Positions 30,431-39,043 of a stretch of 64,000 bases of DNA are shown here, piece by piece. The notes below the pieces were generated by a model, which was given only the letters and a program-made list of their open reading frames with translations, was not told the DNA's origin and did no database searches. Position 1 is the stretch's first letter. Each line of letters opens with the position of its first letter. The stretch lies in assembly GCF_002176815.1 (NCBI RefSeq), contig NZ_CP021648.1:806001-870000 (forward strand), in the 5' to 3' direction. The stretch comes from Acidovorax sp. T1 (GTDB taxonomy: Bacteria > Pseudomonadota > Gammaproteobacteria > Burkholderiales > Burkholderiaceae_C). The position numbers were made by a program, and so were the translations under genes.

Positions 30431-31759
30431 CTACAAGCCAGTCTTGCTTTGCGAGCGCAGGAACAGGCGCGAGACGGTCTGCGCCGTCTGGGCGCGCATG
30501 TCGGCGTCGCCCGCCCGCAACTCGGCCATGGTGCCGTGCAGCATCTTTTGCGTGAGACCGCGCGAGAGGGCCTCCAGCACGGCATCCACATCCTCGCCCT
30601 TGGCCAGCAGTTTTTTGGCGCGCGCAATCTCCAGGGCGCGCCATTCGTCGGTCTGGGCGTTGATCTGCTGGATCAGGGGCACCACGCCGCCTGCCGCGCC
30701 CAATGTGCCGGCAGGGCTGCGCAGCTCCATCCAGTGCATGAAGCTTTGCACGCCGGCGTCGATGATGGCCTCGGCCTGCGCCACGGCGGCCTGGCGGTTG
30801 GCCTGCGCGGTCTGCACCACGCTGGCCAGGTCGTCCACGGTGTACAGGTAGACATCGCCCAGGGCCTTGACCTCCGGCTCGATGTCGCGCGGCACGGCCA
30901 GATCGACCATGAAGATGGGGCGGTGGCGGCGCTTCTTGAGGGCACGCTCCACGGCGCCCAGGCCGATGATGGGCAGGCTGCTGGCGGTGCAGCTGATGAC
31001 GGCGTCGAACTCGTGCAGGCGCTCGGGCAGGTCGGCCAGGCGCATCACCTCGCCGCCAAAACGGGTGGCGAGCTTTTCGCCGCGCTCCAGCGTGCGGTTG
31101 GCAATCGCGATTTGCTTGGGGTTCTTGGCCGCGAAGTGCGTGGCGCACAGCTCAATCATTTCGCCCGCGCCGACGAACAGCACGCGGATCTTGGAGAGGT
31201 CTTCAAACAGCTGGCTGGCCAAGCGCACGGCGGCGGCGGCCATGCTGATGCTGTGGGCGCCGATTTCGGTGCTGGTGCGCACCTCTTTGGCCACCGCAAA
31301 GCTGCGCTGGAACAGCTGGTTGAGCGTGGTGCCCAGGGCGCCGGCCGTCTCGGCGGCGCGCACGGCATCTTTCATCTGGCCCAGAATCTGGGCCTCGCCC
31401 AGCACCATCGAATCGAGCCCGCTGGCCACGCGAAAGGCGTGGCGCGCCACCAGGCTGTCTTCGAGGGTGTAGGAGTGCGAGCGCAGCAGCGCGGGGCTCA
31501 CGCCGCCGCTTTGCGCCAGCCAGCCCAGCGTGTGGTCCATGGCGGGCTGGTCGCCGGCGCAGTAAATTTCGGTGCGGTTGCAGGTGGAGATGATGGCCGT
31601 CTCCACCCCAGGGTGGCGGCTGGCACCGCCTGCAGAGTTGCCCAGCGACTGGCGCAAACCCTGCAACGTGGGCGCAATCTGGTCGAGCGCAAACGCAAAC
31701 CGGCCACGCAGATCGAGCGGCGCGGTGGTGTGGTTGATGCCGAGGGCCCAGACTGCCAT
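30431..31759 (-). CDS. hemA: Glutamyl-tRNA reductase HemA
   Basis: HemA reduces glutamyl-tRNA to glutamate-1-semialdehyde, the committed step of the C5 route to tetrapyrroles. The catalytic cysteine is in STCNRTEIY (about residues 51-59), the NADPH-binding fold carries [17 protein letters not shown], and the C-terminal dimerisation helix is present. Length 442. The start is family-typical ([21 protein letters not shown]). It heads the minus-strand run hemA-prfA-prmC-grxD. A perfect TATAAT sits only eight bases before the ATG. Confidence 0.97.
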   Translation of the reverse strand: MAVWALGINHTTAPLDLRGRFAFALDQIAPTLQGLRQSLGNSAGGASRHPGVETAIISTCNRTEIYCAGDQPAMDHTLGWLAQSGGVSPALLRSHSYTLEDSLVARHAFRVASGLDSMVLGEAQILGQMKDAVRAAETAGALGTTLNQLFQRSFAVAKEVRTSTEIGAHSISMAAAAVRLASQLFEDLSKIRVLFVGAGEMIELCATHFAAKNPKQIAIANRTLERGEKLATRFGGEVMRLADLPERLHEFDAVISCTASSLPIIGLGAVERALKKRRHRPIFMVDLAVPRDIEPEVKALGDVYLYTVDDLASVVQTAQANRQAAVAQAEAIIDAGVQSFMHWMELRSPAGTLGAAGGVVPLIQQINAQTDEWRALEIARAKKLLAKGEDVDAVLEALSRGLTQKMLHGTMAELRAGDADMRAQTAQTVSRLFLRSQSKTGL

Positions 31760-31767
31760 AGACCGCG

Positions 31768-31773
31768 ATTATA
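31768..31773 (-). promoter_or_regulatory. Possible -10 element of hemA
   Basis: A perfect TATAAT on the minus strand ends eight bases before the hemA ATG. The sequence 17 bases upstream (GTGCCC) is a poor -35. If used, transcription would start within about three bases of the ATG. Confidence 0.4.
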
Positions 31774-31831
31774 AAATTGTTCGCTGCATCGGGCACCGTG
31801 TCTGCCCAAGTCTTGATCTGGGTCACGTTTT

Positions 31832-32110
31832 ATGGGTCCTCTGGACGTTCTCCTCCACGCTATGAATTTCATGGCGCCCGCAGCGGCGCTGGCCCTGCTG
31901 CTGGTGCTGGGCGGGCGATTTATTCGCTCAAAAGGGGCGTTAGCCCTTTCGTGGAAAGCGCAACTAGCTATTAATTTTGCAGTGGGCTGCGCGGTGCTGG
32001 TGGCCGGGCTCGTGGTGCTGGGCCGCGACGGCAAGATGCTGACCTATGCGGCGCTGGTGCTGGCCTGCGCCAGTTGCCAGTGGGTGCTGGTGCGCGGCTG
32101 GCGGGGTTGA
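31832..32110 (+). CDS. Small hypothetical membrane protein
   Basis: I do not recognise a characterised family. The 92-residue frame has about three hydrophobic segments: APAAALALLLVLGGRFI, INFAVGCAVLVAGLVVLG and LTYAALVLACASCQWVLV, so an inner-membrane protein is likely. The ATGs at 31862 and 31871 are alternative starts; none has a good Shine-Dalgarno. The loop between the first two hydrophobic segments (SKGALALSWKAQ) is encoded by a reverse-oriented R65 repeat. It is divergent from hemA and convergent with ugpQ. That it is a real gene rests on the hydrophobic pattern and the compact placement. Confidence 0.6.
   Translation: MGPLDVLLHAMNFMAPAAALALLLVLGGRFIRSKGALALSWKAQLAINFAVGCAVLVAGLVVLGRDGKMLTYAALVLACASCQWVLVRGWRG
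31924..31982 (-). repeat. R65 palindromic repeat, copy L (reverse orientation, inside a reading frame)
   Basis: Read on the minus strand it gives TTAATAGCTAG, GCGCTTTC, a CAC loop, GAAAGGGCT and AACGCCCC. The inner stem CTTTC/GAAAG is intact while one outer pair is broken. It is the only copy in this orientation and lies inside the 92-residue membrane protein frame. Confidence 0.6.
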
Positions 32111-32115
32111 GGAGC

Positions 32116-32862
32116 TCAGGCCGCGCTGAACAGATCGACGCGGTCGGTGATGATGCCGTCGGTGCCCAGATCGATCAGGCGCTGGGCGGCCCATTCGTCG
32201 TTCACCGTGTAGCTCAGGGCGCGCAGACCGAGTGCGTGGACCTGTTGCACCAGTGCGGCATTCCACAGCGCATGGTTGCACACCAGCGCCTGGCAGCCCA
32301 GTTGTTGCGCCAGGTCGAGGTAGCCTGGCTGCAGTGTGTCGATCAGCAGGCCGCGCGGCAGCTGGGGCGCGGCGGCCTGGGCCGCCGCCAGTGCGTCTGG
32401 CTGGAACGAGGTCAGCAAAGGCGGCACGGCCGTGGCGGGCCAGATGCGGGCCAGCAGCTCGCCCACGGCGCGGCCGGTGGCGGCTTCGGTGCCGGGCGTG
32501 GGCTTGATTTCCACATTCAGGCAGAAGTGGTTGGCCAGGCACCAGCGCGCCAGCGCCTCCAGCGTGGGCATGCTTTCGCCCGCGTAGGCGCGCGAATGCC
32601 AGCTGCCGGCATCGAGCTGCGACAGGGTATGCCAGGGCAGGTCGCCGCCCGTGCCGTGGCCGTTGGTGGTGCGCTGCAGCGTGGCATCGTGCAGCAGGAA
32701 CAGCACGCCATCGGCGCTCAGCTTGGCGTCGCACTCGAACATGCGGTAGCCATGGTGCGCCCCCAGCCGAAAGGCAGCCATGGTGTTCTCGGGCGCCAAC
32801 TTGCCGGCGCCGCGGTGGGCGATCCAGCGGGGATAAGGCCAGGGGTTGGTCAGGTGGGTCAT
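32116..32862 (-). CDS. ugpQ: Glycerophosphodiester phosphodiesterase UgpQ
   Basis: UgpQ hydrolyses glycerophosphodiesters to glycerol-3-phosphate and an alcohol in the cytoplasm, acting on substrates imported by the Ugp transporter. The GDPD motif IAHRGAGKLAPENTMAAF is near the N-terminus, followed by FECDAKLSADG and HDATLQRTT. The start at 32862 (MTHLTNPWPYPRWIAHRG) lies 13 bases after the ugpC stop and gives 248 residues. No signal peptide. It is last in ugpBAECQ. Confidence 0.94.
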   Translation of the reverse strand: MTHLTNPWPYPRWIAHRGAGKLAPENTMAAFRLGAHHGYRMFECDAKLSADGVLFLLHDATLQRTTNGHGTGGDLPWHTLSQLDAGSWHSRAYAGESMPTLEALARWCLANHFCLNVEIKPTPGTEAATGRAVGELLARIWPATAVPPLLTSFQPDALAAAQAAAPQLPRGLLIDTLQPGYLDLAQQLGCQALVCNHALWNAALVQQVHALGLRALSYTVNDEWAAQRLIDLGTDGIITDRVDLFSAA

Positions 32863-32875
32863 CGGTTGGGGCCGG

Positions 32876-33880
<1,005 letters not shown>

Positions 33881-33894
33881 ATTTGCTATCTGAT

Positions 33895-33958
33895 TTTGCT
33901 ATTTGTTTGATAGCTGCTTGCGCTTTATATATATGCGCTGCAGGTGGTTTTTATGCTT
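33895..33958 (+). repeat. R65 palindromic repeat, copy F
   Basis: TTTGCTATTTG, GATAGCTG, then GCGC and GCGC around an AT-rich loop (TTTATATATAT), then TGCAGG and a TTTTTATGCTT tail. The inner stem is degenerate compared with other copies. It separates ugpE from ugpC inside the operon. Confidence 0.7.
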
Positions 33959-34805
33959 ATTTTTCGGTATCGACCAAGCCTTTGACGAACCATTTCTGCA
34001 TCAGGATGACGACGGCCGTGGGTGGCAGCATGGCGATGATGGCGGTGGCCATGACGATGTTCCAGTCCACGGCGGCCTCGCCGCCAGCCAGCATGCGCTT
34101 GATGCCGATCACCACCGGGTACATGTCTTCCGACGTGGTCATGAGCAGGGGCCACAGGTACTGGTTCCAGCCATAGATGAACTGGATCACGAACAGCGCC
34201 GCAATCGAGGTGCGCGACAGCGGCACCAGCACGTCGATGAAAAAGCGCATGGGGCCGGCGCCGTCCATGCGCGCGGCCTCCACCAGCTCGTCGGGCACCG
34301 TCAAAAAGAATTGGCGAAACAAAAAGGTGGCCGTGGCCGAGGCGATGAGCGGCAGCGTCAGGCCGGCGTAGCTGTTGAGCAGCCCCAGGTCTGCCACCAC
34401 CTTGTAGGTGGGCAGGATGCGCACCTCCACGGGCAGCATCAGCGTCACGAAGATGGCCCAGAAGCACAGCATCTTGAACGGAAAGCGGAAGTACACGATG
34501 GCAAACGCCGACAGCAGCGAGATGGCGATCTTGCCCACGGTGATGACCATGGCCACCACGAAGCTCACCCACATCATGTGCACCACGTTGGTGTTGGAGC
34601 CCAGCTTGCCCGAGCCGAACAGCGCGGCCTGGTAGTTGTCCCACGTATGCACGCCCGGCAGCAGCGGCATGGGCGACTGCACGATGTCAGCGGCCGTGTG
34701 CGTGGAGGCTACCAGCGCCAGGTACAGCGGAAAGGCCACGATGGCCACGCCCAGCAGCAGCACGGCGTGCGAAACAAAGTCGAGCCAGGGGTTGCGATCA
34801 ATCAT
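33957..34805 (-). CDS. ugpE: sn-Glycerol-3-phosphate ABC transporter permease UgpE
   Basis: UgpE is one of two membrane subunits of the Ugp importer. About six membrane helices are visible, and the cytoplasmic EAA loop (ELVEAARMDGAGPMRFFIDVLVPLS) that docks on UgpC is well conserved. Length 282. The start MIDRNPWLDFVSHAVLLLG is typical. A 174-base gap with a long hairpin separates it from ugpA. Confidence 0.95.
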   Translation of the reverse strand: MIDRNPWLDFVSHAVLLLGVAIVAFPLYLALVASTHTAADIVQSPMPLLPGVHTWDNYQAALFGSGKLGSNTNVVHMMWVSFVVAMVITVGKIAISLLSAFAIVYFRFPFKMLCFWAIFVTLMLPVEVRILPTYKVVADLGLLNSYAGLTLPLIASATATFLFRQFFLTVPDELVEAARMDGAGPMRFFIDVLVPLSRTSIAALFVIQFIYGWNQYLWPLLMTTSEDMYPVVIGIKRMLAGGEAAVDWNIVMATAIIAMLPPTAVVILMQKWFVKGLVDTEK

Positions 34806-34979
34806 TTTGGCTTTCCACGATGCTGCGCATTAACCGCGCCGCATGAAACTGGCGCGCCCCAGGCCAGGGCAGCCGAGCAAGGGCCGCCCCGTAGCGAGGG
34901 CTGCGTCCCCCTGCCCGCATTGCGCAGCAATGCGAGAGCGGGGGGAAGGCGCGAAGCGACTCAGGGGGGTGTTCCATAT
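34806..34979 (-). repeat. Second intergenic repeat-like element between ugpA and ugpE
   Basis: The gap contains no gene. Its centre forms a long imperfect hairpin (34908-34945): a C-rich arm with CCGCATTG, a CGCA loop, then GCAATGCG and a G-rich arm. It ends with AGGCGCGAAGCGACTC followed by a G run. I have the impression that this tail recurs between genes in Comamonadaceae, but I cannot verify it here. It differs from R65. Confidence 0.5.
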
Positions 34980-35861
34980 TCAGTATTGAACTTTCTTTTC
35001 GACATAACGGAACTGCACCACGGTCAGCGCGATGACGATGAGCATCAAAATCACCGACTGCGCCGCCGAGCCACCCAGGTCCAGCGCTTTGAAGCCGTCC
35101 TGGTACACCTTGTAGACCAGGATGGAGGTGGACTGGCCCGGCCCGCCCTGTGTGGCCGCGTCGATGATGCCGAAGGTGTCGAAGAAGGCATACACGATGT
35201 TGATCACCAGCAAAAAGAAGGTGGTGGGCGACAGCAGCGGCAGCTGGATGTGCCAAAAGCGCCTCCAGGGGCCCGCGCCGTCAATGGAGGCGGCCTCGAT
35301 CAGCGCCTTGGGGATGGATTGCAGGCCCGCCAGGAAGAACAGGAAGTTGTAGGAGATCTGCTTCCATACCGAGGCAATCACGATCAGTGCCATCGCCTGA
35401 TGTTCGTTCATCACATGGTTCCAGCCGTAACCCAGCCGGCCCAGGTAATGGCTCGCCACGCCGAGCGAGGGCGAGAACAGAAACACCCACAGCACTCCGG
35501 CGATCACTGGCGCCACCGCGTAGGGCACGATGAGCAGGGTTTTGTAGACCATCGCAAAGCGCACGATGCGGTCGGCAAAGATGGCCAGCACCAGCGACAC
35601 CACGATGCCAATGCCCGCCACCAGCACCGAGAACAGGGCGGTGCGCTGGAAGGAGTGGAGGTAGGACGGGTCGTTGAAAATCTGCCGGAAGTTGTCCAGC
35701 CCCACCCACTCGGTGCTCATGCCGAAGGCGTCTTCCATCAGGAATGACTGCAGGATGGCCTGTCCGGCAGGCAGGAAGAAAAACACACCAATGATGAGCA
35801 ACTGCGGGGCCATCAGCACCCAGGGCAGCCACGCCGAGCGGAAAAGTACGCGTTTTTCCAT
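34980..35861 (-). CDS. ugpA: sn-Glycerol-3-phosphate ABC transporter permease UgpA
   Basis: UgpA pairs with UgpE to form the transmembrane channel of the Ugp importer. Six helices are apparent; the EAA loop reads ALIEAASIDGAGPWRRFWHIQLPLL. The start at 35861 (MEKRVLFRSAWLPWVLMAPQ) gives 293 residues and matches the family; 19 codons upstream in frame run into the terminator region and are not coding. It lies 137 bases after ugpB. Confidence 0.95.
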   Translation of the reverse strand: MEKRVLFRSAWLPWVLMAPQLLIIGVFFFLPAGQAILQSFLMEDAFGMSTEWVGLDNFRQIFNDPSYLHSFQRTALFSVLVAGIGIVVSLVLAIFADRIVRFAMVYKTLLIVPYAVAPVIAGVLWVFLFSPSLGVASHYLGRLGYGWNHVMNEHQAMALIVIASVWKQISYNFLFFLAGLQSIPKALIEAASIDGAGPWRRFWHIQLPLLSPTTFFLLVINIVYAFFDTFGIIDAATQGGPGQSTSILVYKVYQDGFKALDLGGSAAQSVILMLIVIALTVVQFRYVEKKVQY

Positions 35862-35907
35862 GACGTTCACAACCAGATAAACCGCCGGTGCAGCGTTGCT
35901 GCACTGA

Positions 35908-35944
35908 CGAAAAAACAAAAAGCGGCCCCCAGGCAGGGGCCGCC
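35908..35944 (-). terminator. Intra-operon terminator/attenuator between ugpB and ugpA
   Basis: On the minus strand GGCGGCCCC pairs with GGGGCCGC around a short loop, followed by TTTTTGTTTTTTCG. It lies 54 bases past the ugpB stop. Because ugpA follows in the same direction without an obvious own promoter, it probably works as a partial terminator. Confidence 0.75.
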
Positions 35945-35998
35945 GATCAAAGCAGGGGCGCTCATGGGAACGCCTTGCCTGTCACAGGATGCCGCAGC

Positions 35999-37315
35999 TT
36001 ACTTCTTGTACGAGCGCTCGAAGCGGGCCAGCAGCTCGTTGCCACGGGTCACGATGGAGTCCAGGGCTTCCTTGGCCGACTTCTTGCCGGCCCAGACCTG
36101 TTCCATCTCTTCGTCCTCAATGGTGCGGATCTGCACGTAATTGCCCAGGCGGATGCCGCGGGAGTTGTCAGTTACCTTGCGCACCATCTGGTTCACGGCC
36201 ACATCGGTGCCGGGGTGCTTGGCGTAAAAGCCGGACTTGTCGGTCAGCTCATACGCGCCCATGGTGATGGGCAGGTAGCCGGTGCGCTGGTGGCTGGCGG
36301 CCTGCACCTTGGTATCGGACAGGAACTCGAAGAACTTGGCCACGCCCTTGTACTCTTCGGCCTTCTTGCCGGCCATGACCCACAGCGAGGCGCCGCCGAT
36401 CACGGTGTTTTGTGGGGCGCCCTTCACGTCGGGGTAGTAGGGCAGCGGAGCCAGGCCGTAGGCGAACTTGGCGTTCTTGGCCACGTCGCCGTAGAAGCCC
36501 GAAGATGTCTGGATCATGGCGCACTCACCCGAGGTGAACGATGCCTGGGCCGCCGAGCCGCGGCCCTTGTAGACAAACTCGCCCGCCTTGGCTGCTTGAG
36601 CCAGGTTGTTGATGTGCTTGACGTGCAGGGGCGAATTGATCTTCATGCGCGCCTTGTAGCCGTTCGGGCTCAGGCCATTTTTTTCGGTGGCAAATTCGAC
36701 GTTGTGCCAGGCCGAGAACGACTCCAGTTGCGTCCAGCCCATCCAGGCCAGCGTCATGGGGCAGCTGTGGCCGCTGGCCTTGAGCTTCTTGGCGGCTTCA
36801 AAGACTTCGGGCCAGGTGGCAGGGGCCTTGTCGGCGTTCAGGCCGGCTTTCTTGAAGGCGTCCTTGTTGTAATAAAAGATGGTGGTCGAGCTGTTGAACG
36901 GGAAACTCATCATCTGGCCGTTGGGGGCCGTGTAATAGGCGGCCACGGCGGGGATGTAGCTGCCGGGGTTGAAGTCGGCACCGGCGTCCGTCATCACCTT
37001 GCCCACGGGCACCGTGGCGCCCTTGGAGGCCATCATGGTCGCCGTGCCCACTTCAAACACCTGCAGGATGTGCGGGGCATTGCCCGAGCGGAAGGCGGCA
37101 ATGGCGGCCGTCATGCTTTCGTCATAAGCGCCCTTGAAGGTGGGCACGACCTTGTATTCCTTCTGGCGCTCGTTGAACTGTTTGGCCAGGTCGTTGACCC
37201 ACTCGTTGTTCACGGCCGTCATCGAATGCCACCACTGGATTTCAGTTTGGGCTTGCGCAGAGACGCACACGGTGGTGGCAAGGGCGGCAGACAGGGCCAG
37301 GTGCTTGAGTTGCAT
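35999..37315 (-). CDS. ugpB: sn-Glycerol-3-phosphate-binding periplasmic protein UgpB
   Basis: UgpB is the periplasmic receptor for glycerol-3-phosphate and glycerophosphodiesters. Residues 1-23 are a Sec signal (MQLKHLALSAALATTVCVSAQA). The mature part begins QTEIQWWHSMTAVNNEWVN, the usual UgpB start, and is of extracellular solute-binding family 1. The start at 37315 has GGAG eight bases upstream and gives 438 residues. It is the first gene of ugpBAECQ. Confidence 0.95.
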   Translation of the reverse strand: MQLKHLALSAALATTVCVSAQAQTEIQWWHSMTAVNNEWVNDLAKQFNERQKEYKVVPTFKGAYDESMTAAIAAFRSGNAPHILQVFEVGTATMMASKGATVPVGKVMTDAGADFNPGSYIPAVAAYYTAPNGQMMSFPFNSSTTIFYYNKDAFKKAGLNADKAPATWPEVFEAAKKLKASGHSCPMTLAWMGWTQLESFSAWHNVEFATEKNGLSPNGYKARMKINSPLHVKHINNLAQAAKAGEFVYKGRGSAAQASFTSGECAMIQTSSGFYGDVAKNAKFAYGLAPLPYYPDVKGAPQNTVIGGASLWVMAGKKAEEYKGVAKFFEFLSDTKVQAASHQRTGYLPITMGAYELTDKSGFYAKHPGTDVAVNQMVRKVTDNSRGIRLGNYVQIRTIEDEEMEQVWAGKKSAKEALDSIVTRGNELLARFERSYKK

Positions 37316-37623
37316 GAACACTTCTCCAAGAGGACGATGACACAAAAGGGGCGATGCTAGGCGACTTTTGTGTCTGTGGCGTGTCGTTGTCGCACAGGCT
37401 TTTCTCCCCAGCAACCGGGGAAACCCGCTGCGACGAAACCGCGCGCTGCAAGGCGCGGCGAAAGTGTGACGGTCATAAACCAACTGCCGTCAATTCACGG
37501 ATGGCGTCAAGGCCATTGCGGAGCGTGTGGCGATTTTTGCTGCAATGCATCATGCTGCAAACTTGATGGATTGCACTGTCGTGTGCATGTGCAAGCCAGG
37601 TTTTTACCCTTTTTTCATCCGCC
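37316..37623 (+). other. Intergenic region between divergent ugpB and serA
   Basis: This 308-base stretch must contain both promoters. It holds a GC hairpin CTCCCC/GGGGA (about 37405-37421) and a run of direct TGCA-containing words (37541-37600). No good sigma-70 match, no convincing Pho box and no small gene could be supported. CGGTCAT (about 37470) and CCGTCAA (about 37487) are PHO-like words but with wrong spacing. Confidence 0.5.
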
Positions 37624-38853
37624 ATGGCCACCACTTCCCTGGACAAAAGCAAGATCAAATTCCTGTTGCTCGAGGGCATACACCCCTCTGCGCTGGATGT
37701 CATCCGCGCCGCCGGTTATTCGCAAATCGAGGCCATCGCAGGCGCACTGCCTGATGAGGAACTCCAACGCAAGATCGCCGACGCGCACTTCGTGGGCATC
37801 CGCTCGCGCACGCAGCTGACCGAAGACGTGTTTGCCCACGCGCCCAAGCTGGTGGCCGTGGGCTGCTTTTGCATCGGCACCAACCAGGTGGACCTGAGCG
37901 CGGCGCGCGAGCGCGGCATTGCCGTTTTCAACGCCCCGTATTCCAACACCCGATCCGTGGCCGAGCTGGTGCTGGCCGAGGCCATTTTGCTGCTGCGCGG
38001 CATCCCCGAGAAAAACGCGGCGGCGCACCGCGGCGGCTGGCTCAAGTCGGCCGACAACGCCTACGAGATCCGTGGCAAGACGCTGGGCATCGTGGGCTAT
38101 GGCTCCATCGGCACCCAGCTGTCGGTGCTGGCCGAGGCGCTGGGCATGCATGTGGCATTTTTTGACGTGGTCAACAAGCTGCCGCTGGGCAATGCGCGCC
38201 AGGTGCAGCGCCTGCACGACCTGCTGGGCCAGAGCGACATCGTGAGCCTGCATGTGCCCGAGCTGCCGTCCACCCAATGGATGATCGGCGCGGCCGAAAT
38301 TGCCGCCATGAAGCCCGGTGGCATCCTCATCAACGCGGCGCGCGGCACGGTGGTGCAGATCGAGCCGCTGGCCGCAGCGCTCAAGGCCAAAAAGCTGCTG
38401 GGCGCCGCCATCGACGTGTTCCCGGTCGAGCCGCGCACCAACAAGGACGAGTTTTTGTCGCCCCTGCGTGGCCTGGACAACGTCATCCTGACGCCCCACA
38501 TCGGCGGCTCCACCATGGAGGCGCAGGCCAATATTGGGCTGGAAGTGGCCGAAAAGCTGGTGAAGTACAGCGACAACGGCACCAGCACCTCGTCGGTCAA
38601 CTTCCCCGAGGTGGCTTTGCCCGCGCACCCCGGCAAGCACCGCTTGCTGCACATCCACCGCAACGTGCCGGGCGTGCTGTCCGAGATCAACCGCATCTTC
38701 TCGGACAACCAGATCAACATTGCGGCCCAGTATCTGCAGACCAACGAGAAGATCGGCTATGTGGTGATCGATATCGACGCTGCGTCGTCCGACCTGGCGC
38801 TCGACAAGCTGGCACATGTGCCCGGCACCCTGCGCAGCCGTGTGCTGTTTTAA
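37624..38853 (+). CDS. serA: D-3-phosphoglycerate dehydrogenase SerA
   Basis: SerA oxidises 3-phosphoglycerate to phosphohydroxypyruvate, the first step of serine synthesis. The NAD-binding fold has GIVGYGSIGTQ (about 157-167); catalytic Arg, Glu and His are in RSRTQ, DVFPVEP and TPHIGGST. A C-terminal ACT domain (about 335-409) provides serine feedback inhibition. Length 409 matches the E. coli type. Its stop is directly followed by R65 copy G. Confidence 0.96.
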   Translation: MATTSLDKSKIKFLLLEGIHPSALDVIRAAGYSQIEAIAGALPDEELQRKIADAHFVGIRSRTQLTEDVFAHAPKLVAVGCFCIGTNQVDLSAARERGIAVFNAPYSNTRSVAELVLAEAILLLRGIPEKNAAAHRGGWLKSADNAYEIRGKTLGIVGYGSIGTQLSVLAEALGMHVAFFDVVNKLPLGNARQVQRLHDLLGQSDIVSLHVPELPSTQWMIGAAEIAAMKPGGILINAARGTVVQIEPLAAALKAKKLLGAAIDVFPVEPRTNKDEFLSPLRGLDNVILTPHIGGSTMEAQANIGLEVAEKLVKYSDNGTSTSSVNFPEVALPAHPGKHRLLHIHRNVPGVLSEINRIFSDNQINIAAQYLQTNEKIGYVVIDIDAASSDLALDKLAHVPGTLRSRVLF

Positions 38854-38854
38854 G

Positions 38855-38920
38855 TTTGCTCCTGTAAAGATAGCTGACGGCGCTTACTGGTAAAGCGCTG
38901 CGGCCTGATTTGTTATAAAA
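38855..38920 (+). repeat. R65 palindromic repeat, copy G
   Basis: TTTGCTCCTG begins one base after the serA stop, as in copy A after argJ. It continues GATAGCTG, GGCGCTT, AAAGCGCT, GCGGCC and TGATTTGTTATAAA. Confidence 0.85.
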
Positions 38921-39043
38921 ATCCGCATTCACTGCCTTGGGGGCCGCCCCGGCGTTCAGCGCCGGGCGGCGCACCCGGAGGCGGTGGCATAAAATTCCGA
39001 CCCCAAGGCCCAAGGGCGCGCTGCGTCCACCCAGGTTGATCCC

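Noticed and set aside
37466..37495. PHO-box-like words upstream of ugpB (CGGTCAT and CCGTCAA).
   Set aside because: The Ugp system belongs to the Pho regulon in E. coli, but the two words are 17 bases apart instead of the 11-base period of PHO boxes, and each has mismatches.
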